Below are positions 1-5,609 of a stretch of 6,238 bases of DNA, in pieces. The stretch comes from JAMIFN01 sp964608575. Lineage in GTDB: Bacteria > Pseudomonadota > Gammaproteobacteria > Burkholderiales > Burkholderiaceae_C. The position numbers and the translations under genes were made by a program. The notes under the pieces were generated by a model. That model did not search any database. It was given only the letters and a program-made list of their open reading frames with translations, and had not been told where the DNA came from. Where the stretch lies: positions 1-6,238 of the forward strand of contig CAZSPW010000100.1 of NCBI GenBank assembly GCA_964608575.1, written 5' to 3'. The first letter of the stretch is position 1. Each line of letters begins with the position of its first letter.

Positions 1-65
1 TTGTGGACCAAGGCGACAAAATCGAAATCGACACCCGCACGGGCGAATACCGCAAGCGCGTTTAA
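1..65 (+). CDS. efp: Elongation factor P, C-terminal end (partial)
   Basis: This is the 3' end of a gene that begins before the window. Reading from base 3 gives VDQGDKIEIDTRTGEYRKRV followed by TAA at 63-65. The DTRTGEY stretch just before the stop is the conserved end of the third, OB-fold-like domain of elongation factor P. EF-P is a cytoplasmic translation factor that binds between the ribosomal P and E sites and relieves stalling at consecutive prolines. Only 20 residues are visible, so the modification-site loop near the N-terminus cannot be assessed. The call rests on this short but characteristic tail; the related YeiP-type protein is a less likely alternative. The hairpin at 181-203 probably ends its transcript. 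Confidence 0.85.
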   Translation, partial: VDQGDKIEIDTRTGEYRKRV

Positions 66-180
66 GCGCACAGCGCTGATGGCAGCGTCAGGCGCTCCTG
101 GCTGTACTGTCTGCGTCGCGCCTTCCTTGGCGCCTAGCTGCCCATCTGCCCCAGCGATGCGCAGCAAAAGCTGGTTTTTC

Positions 181-203
181 AAAGGCGCCGCTGGCGCCTT
201 TTT
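181..203 (+). terminator. Rho-independent terminator after efp
   Basis: AAAGGCGCC (181-189) pairs perfectly with GGCGCCTTT (193-201) around a GCT loop. The right arm runs into a T tract, and a second T run follows at 205-210. The minus strand lacks a T run after the hairpin, so it should act only on rightward transcription, separating efp from argD. It lies about 115 bases after the efp stop. I see no coding sequence between them. Confidence 0.8.
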
Positions 204-208
204 GCTTT

Positions 209-229
209 TTGGCCTAGCTTTGGCCTAGC
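209..229 (+). repeat. Short direct repeat upstream of argD
   Basis: TTGGCCTAGC occurs at 209-218 and again at 220-229, a spacing of 11 bases or about one helical turn. It lies between the efp terminator and the putative argD -10 element, where a regulator could bind. It does not resemble the ArgR box as I know it, so no regulator is named. Chance duplication is possible. Confidence 0.35.
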
Positions 230-231
230 CT

Positions 232-252
232 GGCGCATAGCGCCGATAAAAT
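232..252 (+). promoter_or_regulatory. Possible argD promoter region with inverted repeat
   Basis: A perfect small inverted repeat, GGCGC-ATA-GCGCC (232-244), lies just before TAAAAT (247-252). TAAAAT matches the sigma70 -10 consensus at five of six positions. It is about 37 bases before the argD ATG, a sensible leader length. No good TTGACA-like -35 is present at 16-18 bases upstream, so a promoter here would be weak or activator-dependent. The inverted repeat could be an operator. This is inference from position and a short motif only. Confidence 0.3.
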
Positions 253-288
253 CCTTGCTTCTTTTCTCTTTCCTTTAGTGAGTTGCCC

Positions 289-1479
289 ATGACTAGCGCC
301 GCTTCCCCTCATGTAATGAACACCTATGGCCGTCTGCCGATTGCGTTATCGCACGGCCAAGGCTGCCGCGTGTGGGATGTGGACGGTAAAGAATATCTAG
401 ATGCCTTGGGCGGTATTGCTGTTAATACGCTGGGGCACAACCATCCCAAATTGGTACCAGCCTTGCAAGAGCAGCTCACCAAGCTCATCCACACCAGCAA
501 CTACTACCATATCCCGCTGCAAGAACAACTCGCGGCTAAATTGGTTGAGCTCTCGGGCATGACGAATGTGTTCTTCTGCAATTCCGGGCTAGAAGCGAAC
601 GAGGCTGCCTTAAAAATGGCACGCAAATACGGCCACAGCAAAGGCATAGCCAAGCCTTTTGTGGTGGTGTATGAGCGCGCTTTCCACGGCCGCAGCATTG
701 CCACGCTCAGCGCCACGGGCAACCCCAAAGTGCAAGCGGGGTTTGAGCCGCTGGTGGAAGGCTTTATCCGCGTGCCTTTGAACGACATCGAAGCCTTGAA
801 ACAAGCCACGGCCGGTCGCCATGACATTGCTGCCGTGTTTTTTGAAACCATCCAAGGCGAAGGCGGCGTCAACCCCATGCGCGCTGACTACTTGCAGCAA
901 GTGCGCCAGCTTTGCGACCAAAACGACTGGCTGATGATGATCGACGAAGTGCAATGCGGTGTCGGGCGCACCGGCAAATGGTTTGCGCATCAGTGGGCGG
1001 GCATACAAGCTGATGTCATGCCGCTGGCCAAGGGCTTGGGCTCAGGCGTGCCTATTGGCGCGGTGGTGGCTGGCCCCAAAGCCGCTAACATTTTCGAGCC
1101 TGGTAACCACGGCACCACTTTTGGCGGCAATCCGCTGGCCATGCGCGCAGGGGTGGAAACCATACGCATCATGGAAGAGGAAAACCTGCTGGCGCATGCG
1201 GCCGCTATGGGGCAGCGCCTCATGGACGGCCTGCGCACGGCCTTTACGGGTAACGCTGGCGTGAAAGAAGTGCGCGGCCAGGGTTTGATGGTGGGCGTGG
1301 AATTGGCCCAGCCTTGCGGCGCATTGCTGGGGCAGGCTGCTGATGCAGGTTTGCTGATTTCGGTCACGGCGGACTCGGTTATCCGTTTGGTGCCAGCCCT
1401 CAATATCAGCGCGGCTGAGATAGATGCCATCATTGCCAAACTCGTGCCGCTGGTGCAAAACTTTCTGAAAAATGCCTAA
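289..1479 (+). CDS. argD: Acetylornithine aminotransferase (ArgD)
   Basis: This is a class III, PLP-dependent aminotransferase of arginine biosynthesis. It converts N-acetylglutamate semialdehyde to N2-acetylornithine using glutamate, in the cytoplasm as a dimer. The 396-residue product has the usual family length. Visible landmarks are: FFCNSGLEANE (residues 95-105), whose Ser99-Gly100 holds the PLP phosphate; AFHGRS with Phe132 that stacks on the cofactor; ETIQGEGG (186-193); Asp219 in MIDEVQCGVGRTG, which contacts the pyridine nitrogen; Schiff-base Lys248 in LAKGLGSG; and Thr276-Thr277 in GTTFGGNP. All expected catalytic residues are intact. ATG at 289 is preferred over an in-frame TTG at 283, although the upstream Shine-Dalgarno match (AGTGAG) is weak. 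No terminator follows, so co-transcription with the transporter and argF is likely. Many ArgD proteins also act as succinyldiaminopimelate aminotransferase, which cannot be excluded here. Confidence 0.95.
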   Translation: MTSAASPHVMNTYGRLPIALSHGQGCRVWDVDGKEYLDALGGIAVNTLGHNHPKLVPALQEQLTKLIHTSNYYHIPLQEQLAAKLVELSGMTNVFFCNSGLEANEAALKMARKYGHSKGIAKPFVVVYERAFHGRSIATLSATGNPKVQAGFEPLVEGFIRVPLNDIEALKQATAGRHDIAAVFFETIQGEGGVNPMRADYLQQVRQLCDQNDWLMMIDEVQCGVGRTGKWFAHQWAGIQADVMPLAKGLGSGVPIGAVVAGPKAANIFEPGNHGTTFGGNPLAMRAGVETIRIMEEENLLAHAAAMGQRLMDGLRTAFTGNAGVKEVRGQGLMVGVELAQPCGALLGQAADAGLLISVTADSVIRLVPALNISAAEIDAIIAKLVPLVQNFLKNA

Positions 1480-1567
1480 AAAATCGCGGTGCAAATCTGA
1501 GATGCCATATTGCCGCTGTTGCCGCTGCTGCCGTTTGCGCAGACAGCAAGAGTGTTGAGCAAAGCGC

Positions 1568-2467
1568 GTGCAAGCCGAACTGCGTAGCATGGAACGCCGT
1601 GGCTACTGGCTAGGGGTCGCCGCCATGGTGTTCGTCGCCTTTGAGTGGGCGGGCTGGATCATCGCCTCCAGTTGGGGCGTGCGCCACCAGCTCAATGCTT
1701 GGGACATCACTTTTCTGCGCTTTGCTACGGCGGCGGCCGTGACCGCGCCTTGGCTCATTTGGCGGCGCGCTGATAGGCGGGCGATTTTCACGCGGCGCAG
1801 TTTGCTTGGTGCCTTGGGTTGCGGTTTTCCTTACACCATGCTGAGTTTTTGGGGGATGAAACTCGCCCCCGCCAGCAATGCGGGCGTCATCGTTAATGGC
1901 TTGTTACCTGTTTTGACTGCAGCCTTGTGCTGGTTTTGGCTGCGTCAGCGCGTGCATAGAGACAAATACGCAGGTATGGCTTTGATCGCGTTAGCGAATG
2001 TTTTGATTTTTCTGGGTGGCAATGGCGGGGCACATTCGGGCACGGCATTGCTTTTGGCGGCGGCGTGTTTGGTGGCTTTTTATGGCACAGCTATTGCGGC
2101 CTGGCAGTTGCCGCCCAAAGATTTGCTGATTGCGGTGCCGTGGTGGAATTTTCTGCTGTTTACGCCGATTTATCTGTTCGCGCCTAAAGCCTTGGCACAG
2201 GCTAGCTGGGCTGAAATTGCCTTGCAAATGGGCTATCAAGGTGTCTTGGTCAGCGTTTTAGCCGTATTTTTGATTTCCTTTGGTGTGCAAAAATTGGGGG
2301 CAGTCACTGCTTCGGCCTTTATGGGTGCAGTGCCCGCCTTGGCTGCTGTGCTGTCTTTTCTGATTTTGGGCGAGCCTGTGCGCCTGATTACCGTGTGTTC
2401 TATAGTGCTGTGCAGTGCTGGGCTTTTGCTTTACAACCTGCGGGGCAGCCGCCTTGCTTCTTCCTGA
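1568..2467 (+). CDS. EamA/DMT-family transporter
   Basis: This is a hydrophobic protein of up to 299 residues with about ten membrane-spanning segments, roughly at 13-33, 47-66, 78-98, 103-124, 132-150, 156-178, 187-205, 220-242, 247-266 and 271-291. Two related halves are visible: GLLPVLTAALCWFWL in the first and GAVPALAAVLSFLILGEP in the second. This is the paired EamA-repeat layout of the drug/metabolite transporter superfamily, inner-membrane carriers that often export amino acids or other metabolites. The substrate cannot be read from sequence. The GTG at 1568 is the first start after an in-frame TGA at 1556; the ATG at 1589 (292 residues) is equally plausible, as neither has a clear ribosome-binding site. 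It sits 88 bases after argD and 10 bases before argF, so it is probably transcribed with them. A role in arginine-related export is only suggested by position. Confidence 0.88.
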   Translation: MQAELRSMERRGYWLGVAAMVFVAFEWAGWIIASSWGVRHQLNAWDITFLRFATAAAVTAPWLIWRRADRRAIFTRRSLLGALGCGFPYTMLSFWGMKLAPASNAGVIVNGLLPVLTAALCWFWLRQRVHRDKYAGMALIALANVLIFLGGNGGAHSGTALLLAAACLVAFYGTAIAAWQLPPKDLLIAVPWWNFLLFTPIYLFAPKALAQASWAEIALQMGYQGVLVSVLAVFLISFGVQKLGAVTASAFMGAVPALAAVLSFLILGEPVRLITVCSIVLCSAGLLLYNLRGSRLASS

Positions 2468-2477
2468 ATTTCGCATC

Positions 2478-3529
2478 ATGTCGTCATCTACCCCGATTCC
2501 AACTCCGCGTCACTATCTGCAATTTGCTGACTTTACGGCGGCTGAATACGCCCATATCTTTGCGCGCGCGCTGGACATTAAACGCAAATTCAAGGCTTTT
2601 GAAAAATACCAGCCGCTGAACGACCGCACGCTGGCCATGATTTTTGAAAAAGCCAGTACGCGCACCCGCGTGAGCTTTGAGGCGGGTATGTACCAATTGG
2701 GTGGCTCAGTCGTGCACTTAACTACGGGCGATAGCCAGCTAGGGCGCAGCGAGCCGATTGAAGACTCCGCCCGCGTCATCAGCCGCATGACGGATATTGT
2801 GATGATCCGCACCTATGAGCAAAGCAAAATCGAGCGCTTTGCCCAGCATTCACGCGTGCCCGTGATCAATGGCCTGACCAATGAATACCACCCCTGCCAA
2901 ATCCTGGCGGACTTGTTCACCTATATCGAATACCGTGGCGATTTAAGCCTGCCGAATTTGGCCGATAACTTAAAAGGCATTACTGTGGCCTGGGTGGGGG
3001 ACGGCAACAATATGGCCAACACTTGGGCGCAAGCGGCGCAAATTTTGGGCTTTGAAGTGCGCGTGAGCACCCCGCTGGGTTATGAATTAGATGCCAAATT
3101 GGCCGCTGTGGACGGTAAAACCTGCCCAAGCAGCTGCAAAATTTATAGCGATCCGATGCAGGCTTGCGCGGGCGCAGATTTAGTGACCACCGATGTCTGG
3201 ACCAGCATGGGCTATGAGGCCGAAAACGAAGCGCGCAAAAAAGCCTTTGCCAATTGGTGTGTGGACGCCAAGATGATGGCCGCGGCCAAACCCCAAGCCT
3301 TGTTTATGCACTGCCTGCCTGCGCATCGTGGCGAAGAGGTAACGGCCGAAGTCATAGACGGCCCGCAATCNNNNNNNNNNNNNNNNNNNNNNNNNNNNNN
3401 NNNNNNNNNNNNNNNNNNNNNNNNNNNNNNNNNNNNNNNNNNNNNNNNNNNNNNNNNNNNNNNNNNNNNNAAAACCGCATGCATGTACAAAAAGCACTCC
3501 TGGAGTACCTATTGCTTGGCCGCGTCTAA
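2478..3529 (+). CDS. argF: Ornithine carbamoyltransferase (ArgF), interrupted by assembly gap
   Basis: This enzyme joins carbamoyl phosphate and ornithine to give citrulline in arginine synthesis; it is a cytoplasmic trimer. Key motifs are Ser60-Thr61-Arg62-Thr63 (carbamoyl phosphate binding), HPCQ at 138-141, VGDGNNMANTW around 175, DVWTSMG at 239-245 (ornithine side), and HCLPAHRG with Cys279. The ATG at 2478 is chosen because the protein begins MSSSTPIPTPRHYLQF, matching where family members begin; the open frame upstream overlaps the transporter. The sequence is readable to 3370 (VIDGPQ plus the first two bases of the next codon), then come 100 Ns. The C-terminus NRMHVQKALLEYLLLGRV and TAA resume at 3473-3529, out of phase with the first part if the gap were truly 100 bases. 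Family knowledge predicts about eight residues like SVVWDEAE across the break, so the real missing DNA is probably about 20 bases and the protein about 323 residues. A second copy of the tail lies at 3606-3662. Confidence 0.93.
3371..3470. other. Assembly gap (100 N)
   Basis: Exactly 100 Ns interrupt argF close to its 3' end. A run of this length is the usual placeholder for a gap of unknown size. Frame arithmetic shows that an intact argF needs a gap length of 2 modulo 3, which 100 is not. The expected missing protein segment predicts about 20 bases. The gap begins where a repeated argF-tail module starts, so the repeat is a likely cause of the assembly break, and further repeat copies could be hidden in it. 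Confidence 0.97.
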
Positions 3530-3603
3530 GCCTCATGCGGTTTCGGCGTAGGCTAACTTTTGCATAGCAAAAGTTAAACGAGCGCTAGCGAGTGGCCGTA
3601 GGC
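3471..3603 (+). repeat. argF-tail repeat unit 1
   Basis: This is the first unit of a two-copy tandem arrangement offset by 133 bases. It contains, in order, AAAA, the argF tail codons from AAC at 3473 to TAA at 3527-3529, CATGCGGTTT, the GTAG-hairpin module (3548-3576) and AAACGAG. Homology with unit 2 runs to 3582. The remaining linker (3583-3603) carries the palindrome CGCTAGCG (3583-3590) and a further GTAG (3598-3601), and abuts the AAAA that opens unit 2. The 17-base core ATGCATGTACAAAAAGC (3479-3495) is identical in both units. The left boundary is set by the assembly gap, so the unit may extend further left. Confidence 0.85.
3548..3576 (+). repeat. GTAG-hairpin module, copy 1
   Basis: GTAG (3548-3551) and GC precede a perfect 10-bp stem: TAACTTTTGC (3554-3563) pairs with GCAAAAGTTA (3567-3576) around an ATA loop. 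A GTAG tetranucleotide at the foot of a hairpin is the layout of REP sequences mobilised by RAYT (TnpA-REP) proteins; that resemblance is inference, and no RAYT gene is in the window. There is no following T run, so it is not a standard terminator. It lies 18 bases after the argF stop. Confidence 0.6.
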
Positions 3604-3605
3604 AA

Positions 3606-3662
3606 AATAGAATGCATGTACAAAAAGCCCTGCTTGAATATCTGCTTCTCGGCAAAGTCTAA
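3606..3662 (+). pseudogene. Orphan second copy of the argF 3' end
   Basis: Reading from 3606 gives NRMHVQKALLEYLLLGKV followed by TAA, against NRMHVQKALLEYLLLGRV in the argF tail at 3473-3529. It has no start codon context or upstream enzyme body and cannot make a functional protein. Asn, Arg and then eight consecutive codons (Ala-Leu-Leu-Glu-Tyr-Leu-Leu-Leu) all use different codons from the first copy while keeping the residue; only Arg to Lys near the end changes the protein. Both copies must have evolved under selection as real ArgF tails. It is either the displaced original end of argF after an insertion, or the remnant of a second argF gene. Confidence 0.8.
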
Positions 3663-3680
3663 AGCCCATGCGGTTTGGGC

Positions 3681-3712
3681 GTAGGCTAACTTCTGCCGCA
3701 TGGCGGAAGTTA
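3681..3712 (+). repeat. GTAG-hairpin module, copy 2
   Basis: GTAG (3681-3684) and GC precede an 11-bp stem: TAACTTCTGCC (3687-3697) pairs with GGCGGAAGTTA (3702-3712) around a GCAT loop, with one T-G wobble. Compared with copy 1, stem pair 7 has changed from T-A to C-G and pair 8 from T-A to T-G, so pairing is kept although the sequence differs. This indicates that the folded form matters. The flanks GGCGTAGGC and AAACGAG are the same in both copies. Confidence 0.6.
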
Positions 3713-3749
3713 AACGAGAGATTACTGAGCTGATACAGCAAGTAGCCAT

Positions 3750-3776
3750 GCCTAAATCAAATTTTAGGCTTGTTTT
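3750..3776 (+). terminator. Probable terminator after argF region
   Basis: GCCTAAA (3750-3756) and TTTAGGC (3763-3769) form a 7-bp stem with a TCAAAT loop, followed by TTGTTTT (3770-3776). The stem is AT-rich and the T run is interrupted by one G, so it is a moderate terminator for rightward transcription of the argD-argF cluster. It lies after both repeat units, meaning that the repeats are probably included in the argF transcript. Confidence 0.5.
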
Positions 3777-3822
3777 AAGGCTTTTAAGCCGCCAAAGCTG
3801 CCTGAGCAGCTCCTAAAACAAG
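3769..3822. terminator. Nested inverted repeat between convergent argF and phaC
   Basis: An outer pair, CTTGTTTTAAGG (3769-3780) and CCTAAAACAAG (3812-3822), is complementary apart from one unpaired base. It encloses a perfect inner hairpin, AGCTGC-CTGA-GCAGCT (3796-3811). It lies about 50 bases beyond the phaC stop, where leftward transcripts should end. The T content after the hairpin on the minus strand is low, so strong intrinsic termination is not assured. The outer left arm overlaps the T run of the preceding terminator, so the two structures would compete. Confidence 0.4.
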
Positions 3823-3870
3823 AGTGATAAACACAGGCTCCCCACGCTTTGCCTGCTATTGCCTAGGGCT

Positions 3871-5499
3871 TTAAATCCGCTTCCTCACATAAGAACCAGG
3901 CGCAGCTTCTATGGGCTGGTATTTGGCGTTGCCTGCCTTTTTGGGCGCAGTTACGGTTTTGCCTGATTGTGCTTGCAGCCAAGCCATCCAATCGCTCCAC
4001 CAGCTGCCCGCATGCTCTTTGGCGCTGGCCATCCAGTTCTCGGCAGTGGCGGGGTAATGGCCCCGTGCAGGATTGGCGCCCAGCCAGTAGTTGCGCTTAT
4101 TGGCTGAGGCAGGGTTGATGACCCCTGCAATATGCCCAGACGCGCCCACGACAAAGCGGCGTTTGGCTTTTTTCAGGCGTTTCATGGATTTGTACGCACC
4201 TTCCAGCGGCACGATATGGTCTTCGCGCGAGGCGTAGTAGTACACCGGCATATCGATTTGGCTCAAATCAATTTTCTCGCCGCACACGGTCAGCGCGCCT
4301 GGCTGGCACAGTTGGTTTTCTAAATAGGTATGGCGCAAATACCATGTGTACATAGGGCCGGGCACATTGGTGGAATCGACATTCCAGTACAAGATGTCAA
4401 ACGGCGGCGGTGTTTCGCCTTTGAGGTAATTGCCCACCACATAGTTCCACACCAATTCATTCGGGCGCAAAAAGCTAAAGGTGGTGGCCAAATCGCGGCC
4501 ATCGAGCAAGCCGCCTGCGCCGATTTGCATCTCGCGCATTTGCACCAGTGCTTCGTCAACAAAAACATCGAGCACGCCCGTATTTTCAAAATCCACCAGC
4601 GTGGTGAGGAAGGTGGCGCTGGCTACGCGCTTATCGCCACGGGCAGCCAGCACCGCCAGCGCATTGCTCAGCAGCGTGCCGCCTATGCAAAAGCCCAAGG
4701 TGTTGACTTTTTTGCTGGCTGAGAGTTCTGCCGTGATGTCTATGGCCTTGAGCACCACATCGTTCACATAATGCTCCCAAGTGGTGTGGGCAATGTCTTC
4801 GTCTGGGTTGCGCCAGCTGACGATAAAAGTGCGGATGCCGTTTTCCACCGCATAACGCACCAGCGAGTTATGCGCCTGCAAATCCAAAATATAAAACTTA
4901 TTGATGCAGGCGGGCACCATCAATAGCGGCGTGGCCTGCACTTTGGCGGTTTGCGGTGCGTACTCAATTAGCTCAAAAAATGCATTGCGATAAATCACCT
5001 GCCCAGGCGTGGTGGCTAGGTTTTTGCCTATCTCAAACTGGCTTTCATCCGTCATCGATAAATGCCCGCGCTGCACATCGCCCAGCAGGTTTTGTAGGCC
5101 TTGCATCAAACTTTGGCCTTGGGTTTGTGCGGCTTTTTCCAGGGCTTCTGGGTTGCTGGCTAAAAAATTACTGGGTGCAGCCGCAGCTAGCCATTGCTCT
5201 ACGGCAAAGCGCACGCGCTCTATGGCTTTGGCATGGCCTTTGAGCTTGCCCGCCAGCGCCGTCATGGTTTGTGCTTGCAGTTCGTATTGCGCTACTTGAA
5301 AGGCGGCAATCGGGTTTTTGCTCCAGCTTTCATGGCGAAAACGTCGGTCTTTACTGCTGTTTTGCCAGCCACCTAGCCAGAGTTTTTGCATGGCCTGCAG
5401 ATACTCGCTTTGTATGGCTTGCAGGTCTTTGGGGTCTAGGCTGAGTTGGTTCTGTCCCAGTGCTAGGCTGAAATTTTTGATAAGGCTGTCAAACTGCAT
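3871..5499 (-). CDS. phaC: Class I polyhydroxyalkanoate synthase (PhaC)
   Basis: This enzyme polymerises (R)-3-hydroxyacyl-CoA, mainly 3-hydroxybutyryl-CoA, into storage polyester at the granule surface. The 542-residue product carries the PhaC N-terminal domain (roughly 65-235, including PACINKFYILDLQ) and an alpha/beta-hydrolase domain. Its catalytic triad is visible: Cys271 in the lipase-box-like GFCIGG, Asp427 in SREDHIVP and His456 in GASGHIAG. Their spacing fits class I enzymes such as that of Cupriavidus necator (Cys319, Asp480, His508). It is somewhat shorter than that enzyme's 589 residues, mostly in the N-terminal part. The start is supported by AAGGGA (5504-5509, minus strand) four bases before the ATG. 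Unlike the common phaCAB arrangement, no phaA or phaB follows, because the downstream neighbour is convergent argF. It is a single gene, divergent from hpnE. Confidence 0.95.
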   Translation of the reverse strand: MQFDSLIKNFSLALGQNQLSLDPKDLQAIQSEYLQAMQKLWLGGWQNSSKDRRFRHESWSKNPIAAFQVAQYELQAQTMTALAGKLKGHAKAIERVRFAVEQWLAAAAPSNFLASNPEALEKAAQTQGQSLMQGLQNLLGDVQRGHLSMTDESQFEIGKNLATTPGQVIYRNAFFELIEYAPQTAKVQATPLLMVPACINKFYILDLQAHNSLVRYAVENGIRTFIVSWRNPDEDIAHTTWEHYVNDVVLKAIDITAELSASKKVNTLGFCIGGTLLSNALAVLAARGDKRVASATFLTTLVDFENTGVLDVFVDEALVQMREMQIGAGGLLDGRDLATTFSFLRPNELVWNYVVGNYLKGETPPPFDILYWNVDSTNVPGPMYTWYLRHTYLENQLCQPGALTVCGEKIDLSQIDMPVYYYASREDHIVPLEGAYKSMKRLKKAKRRFVVGASGHIAGVINPASANKRNYWLGANPARGHYPATAENWMASAKEHAGSWWSDWMAWLQAQSGKTVTAPKKAGNAKYQPIEAAPGSYVRKRI

Positions 5500-5609
5500 G
5501 TTGTCCCTTGGTTTTTACGCGGCATTTTTTCTCTAAGCCCCGCATCATAGCGAAGGGTGCCACACAAATTCTGCTACCCTCAGCGGCTTTGATTGTGAGG
5601 CGCGTTTTC
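5500..5609. promoter_or_regulatory. Divergent phaC-hpnE intergenic region
   Basis: These 110 bases must hold start signals for both flanking genes unless hpnE is read from elsewhere. On the minus strand TATGAT (complement of 5544-5549) matches the sigma70 -10 consensus at five of six positions, about 45 bases before the phaC ATG, but no good -35 is found at standard spacing. On the plus strand GAGG (5597-5600) is a ribosome-binding site nine bases before the hpnE ATG. An AGGGT/ACCCT pair flanks the middle but is too short to call an operator. Confidence 0.3.

Larger units (their letters stand above)
3604..3718 (+). repeat. argF-tail repeat unit 2
   Basis: This second unit has the same order of parts as unit 1: AAAA, argF-tail codons with the identical 17-base core at 3612-3628, TAA at 3660-3662, CATGCGGTTT, GTAG-hairpin and AAACGAG. 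No insertion or deletion separates the units from their AAAA to the GTAG. The tail codons are extensively changed at third positions while the non-coding CATGCGGTTT and GTAGGCTAACTT parts are nearly unchanged. After 3718 the sequence no longer resembles unit 1. Confidence 0.85.

Noticed and set aside
151..179. Second hairpin CCAGC...GCTGG followed by TTTTT before the main terminator.
   Set aside because: The stem is only 5 bp with a long loop, much weaker than the 9-bp hairpin at 181-203. It may add to termination but is not called on its own.
66..228. Short frame reading through the efp tail into the spacer.
   Set aside because: It is in a different frame from the EF-P tail, crosses the terminator hairpin and shows no protein-like features.
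1511..1540. GCCGCTG-type short repeats between argD and the transporter.
   Set aside because: These are a few imperfect triplet-like copies typical of GC-rich spacers, with no hairpin, start signal or coding pattern attached.
2415..3551. Continuous reading frame through the N run ending at 3551.
   Set aside because: It is in frame only because the placeholder is 100 bases. The real ArgF tail is in another phase and ends at 3529. Its upstream extension to 2415 overlaps the transporter and is not family-like.
3548..3582. Integron attC-like site: TAAC...GTTAAAC ends around a hairpin.
   Set aside because: GTTAAAC fits the GTTRRRY core, but the partner GGCTAAC does not fit RYYYAAC. The stem is a single short uninterrupted hairpin without the two-box layout and unpaired bases of attC, and there is no integrase or gene cassette.
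3471..3718. CRISPR-like repeat-spacer pattern.
   Set aside because: There are only two units, the repeat contains translated argF codons, and there are no unique spacers of regular length and no cas genes.
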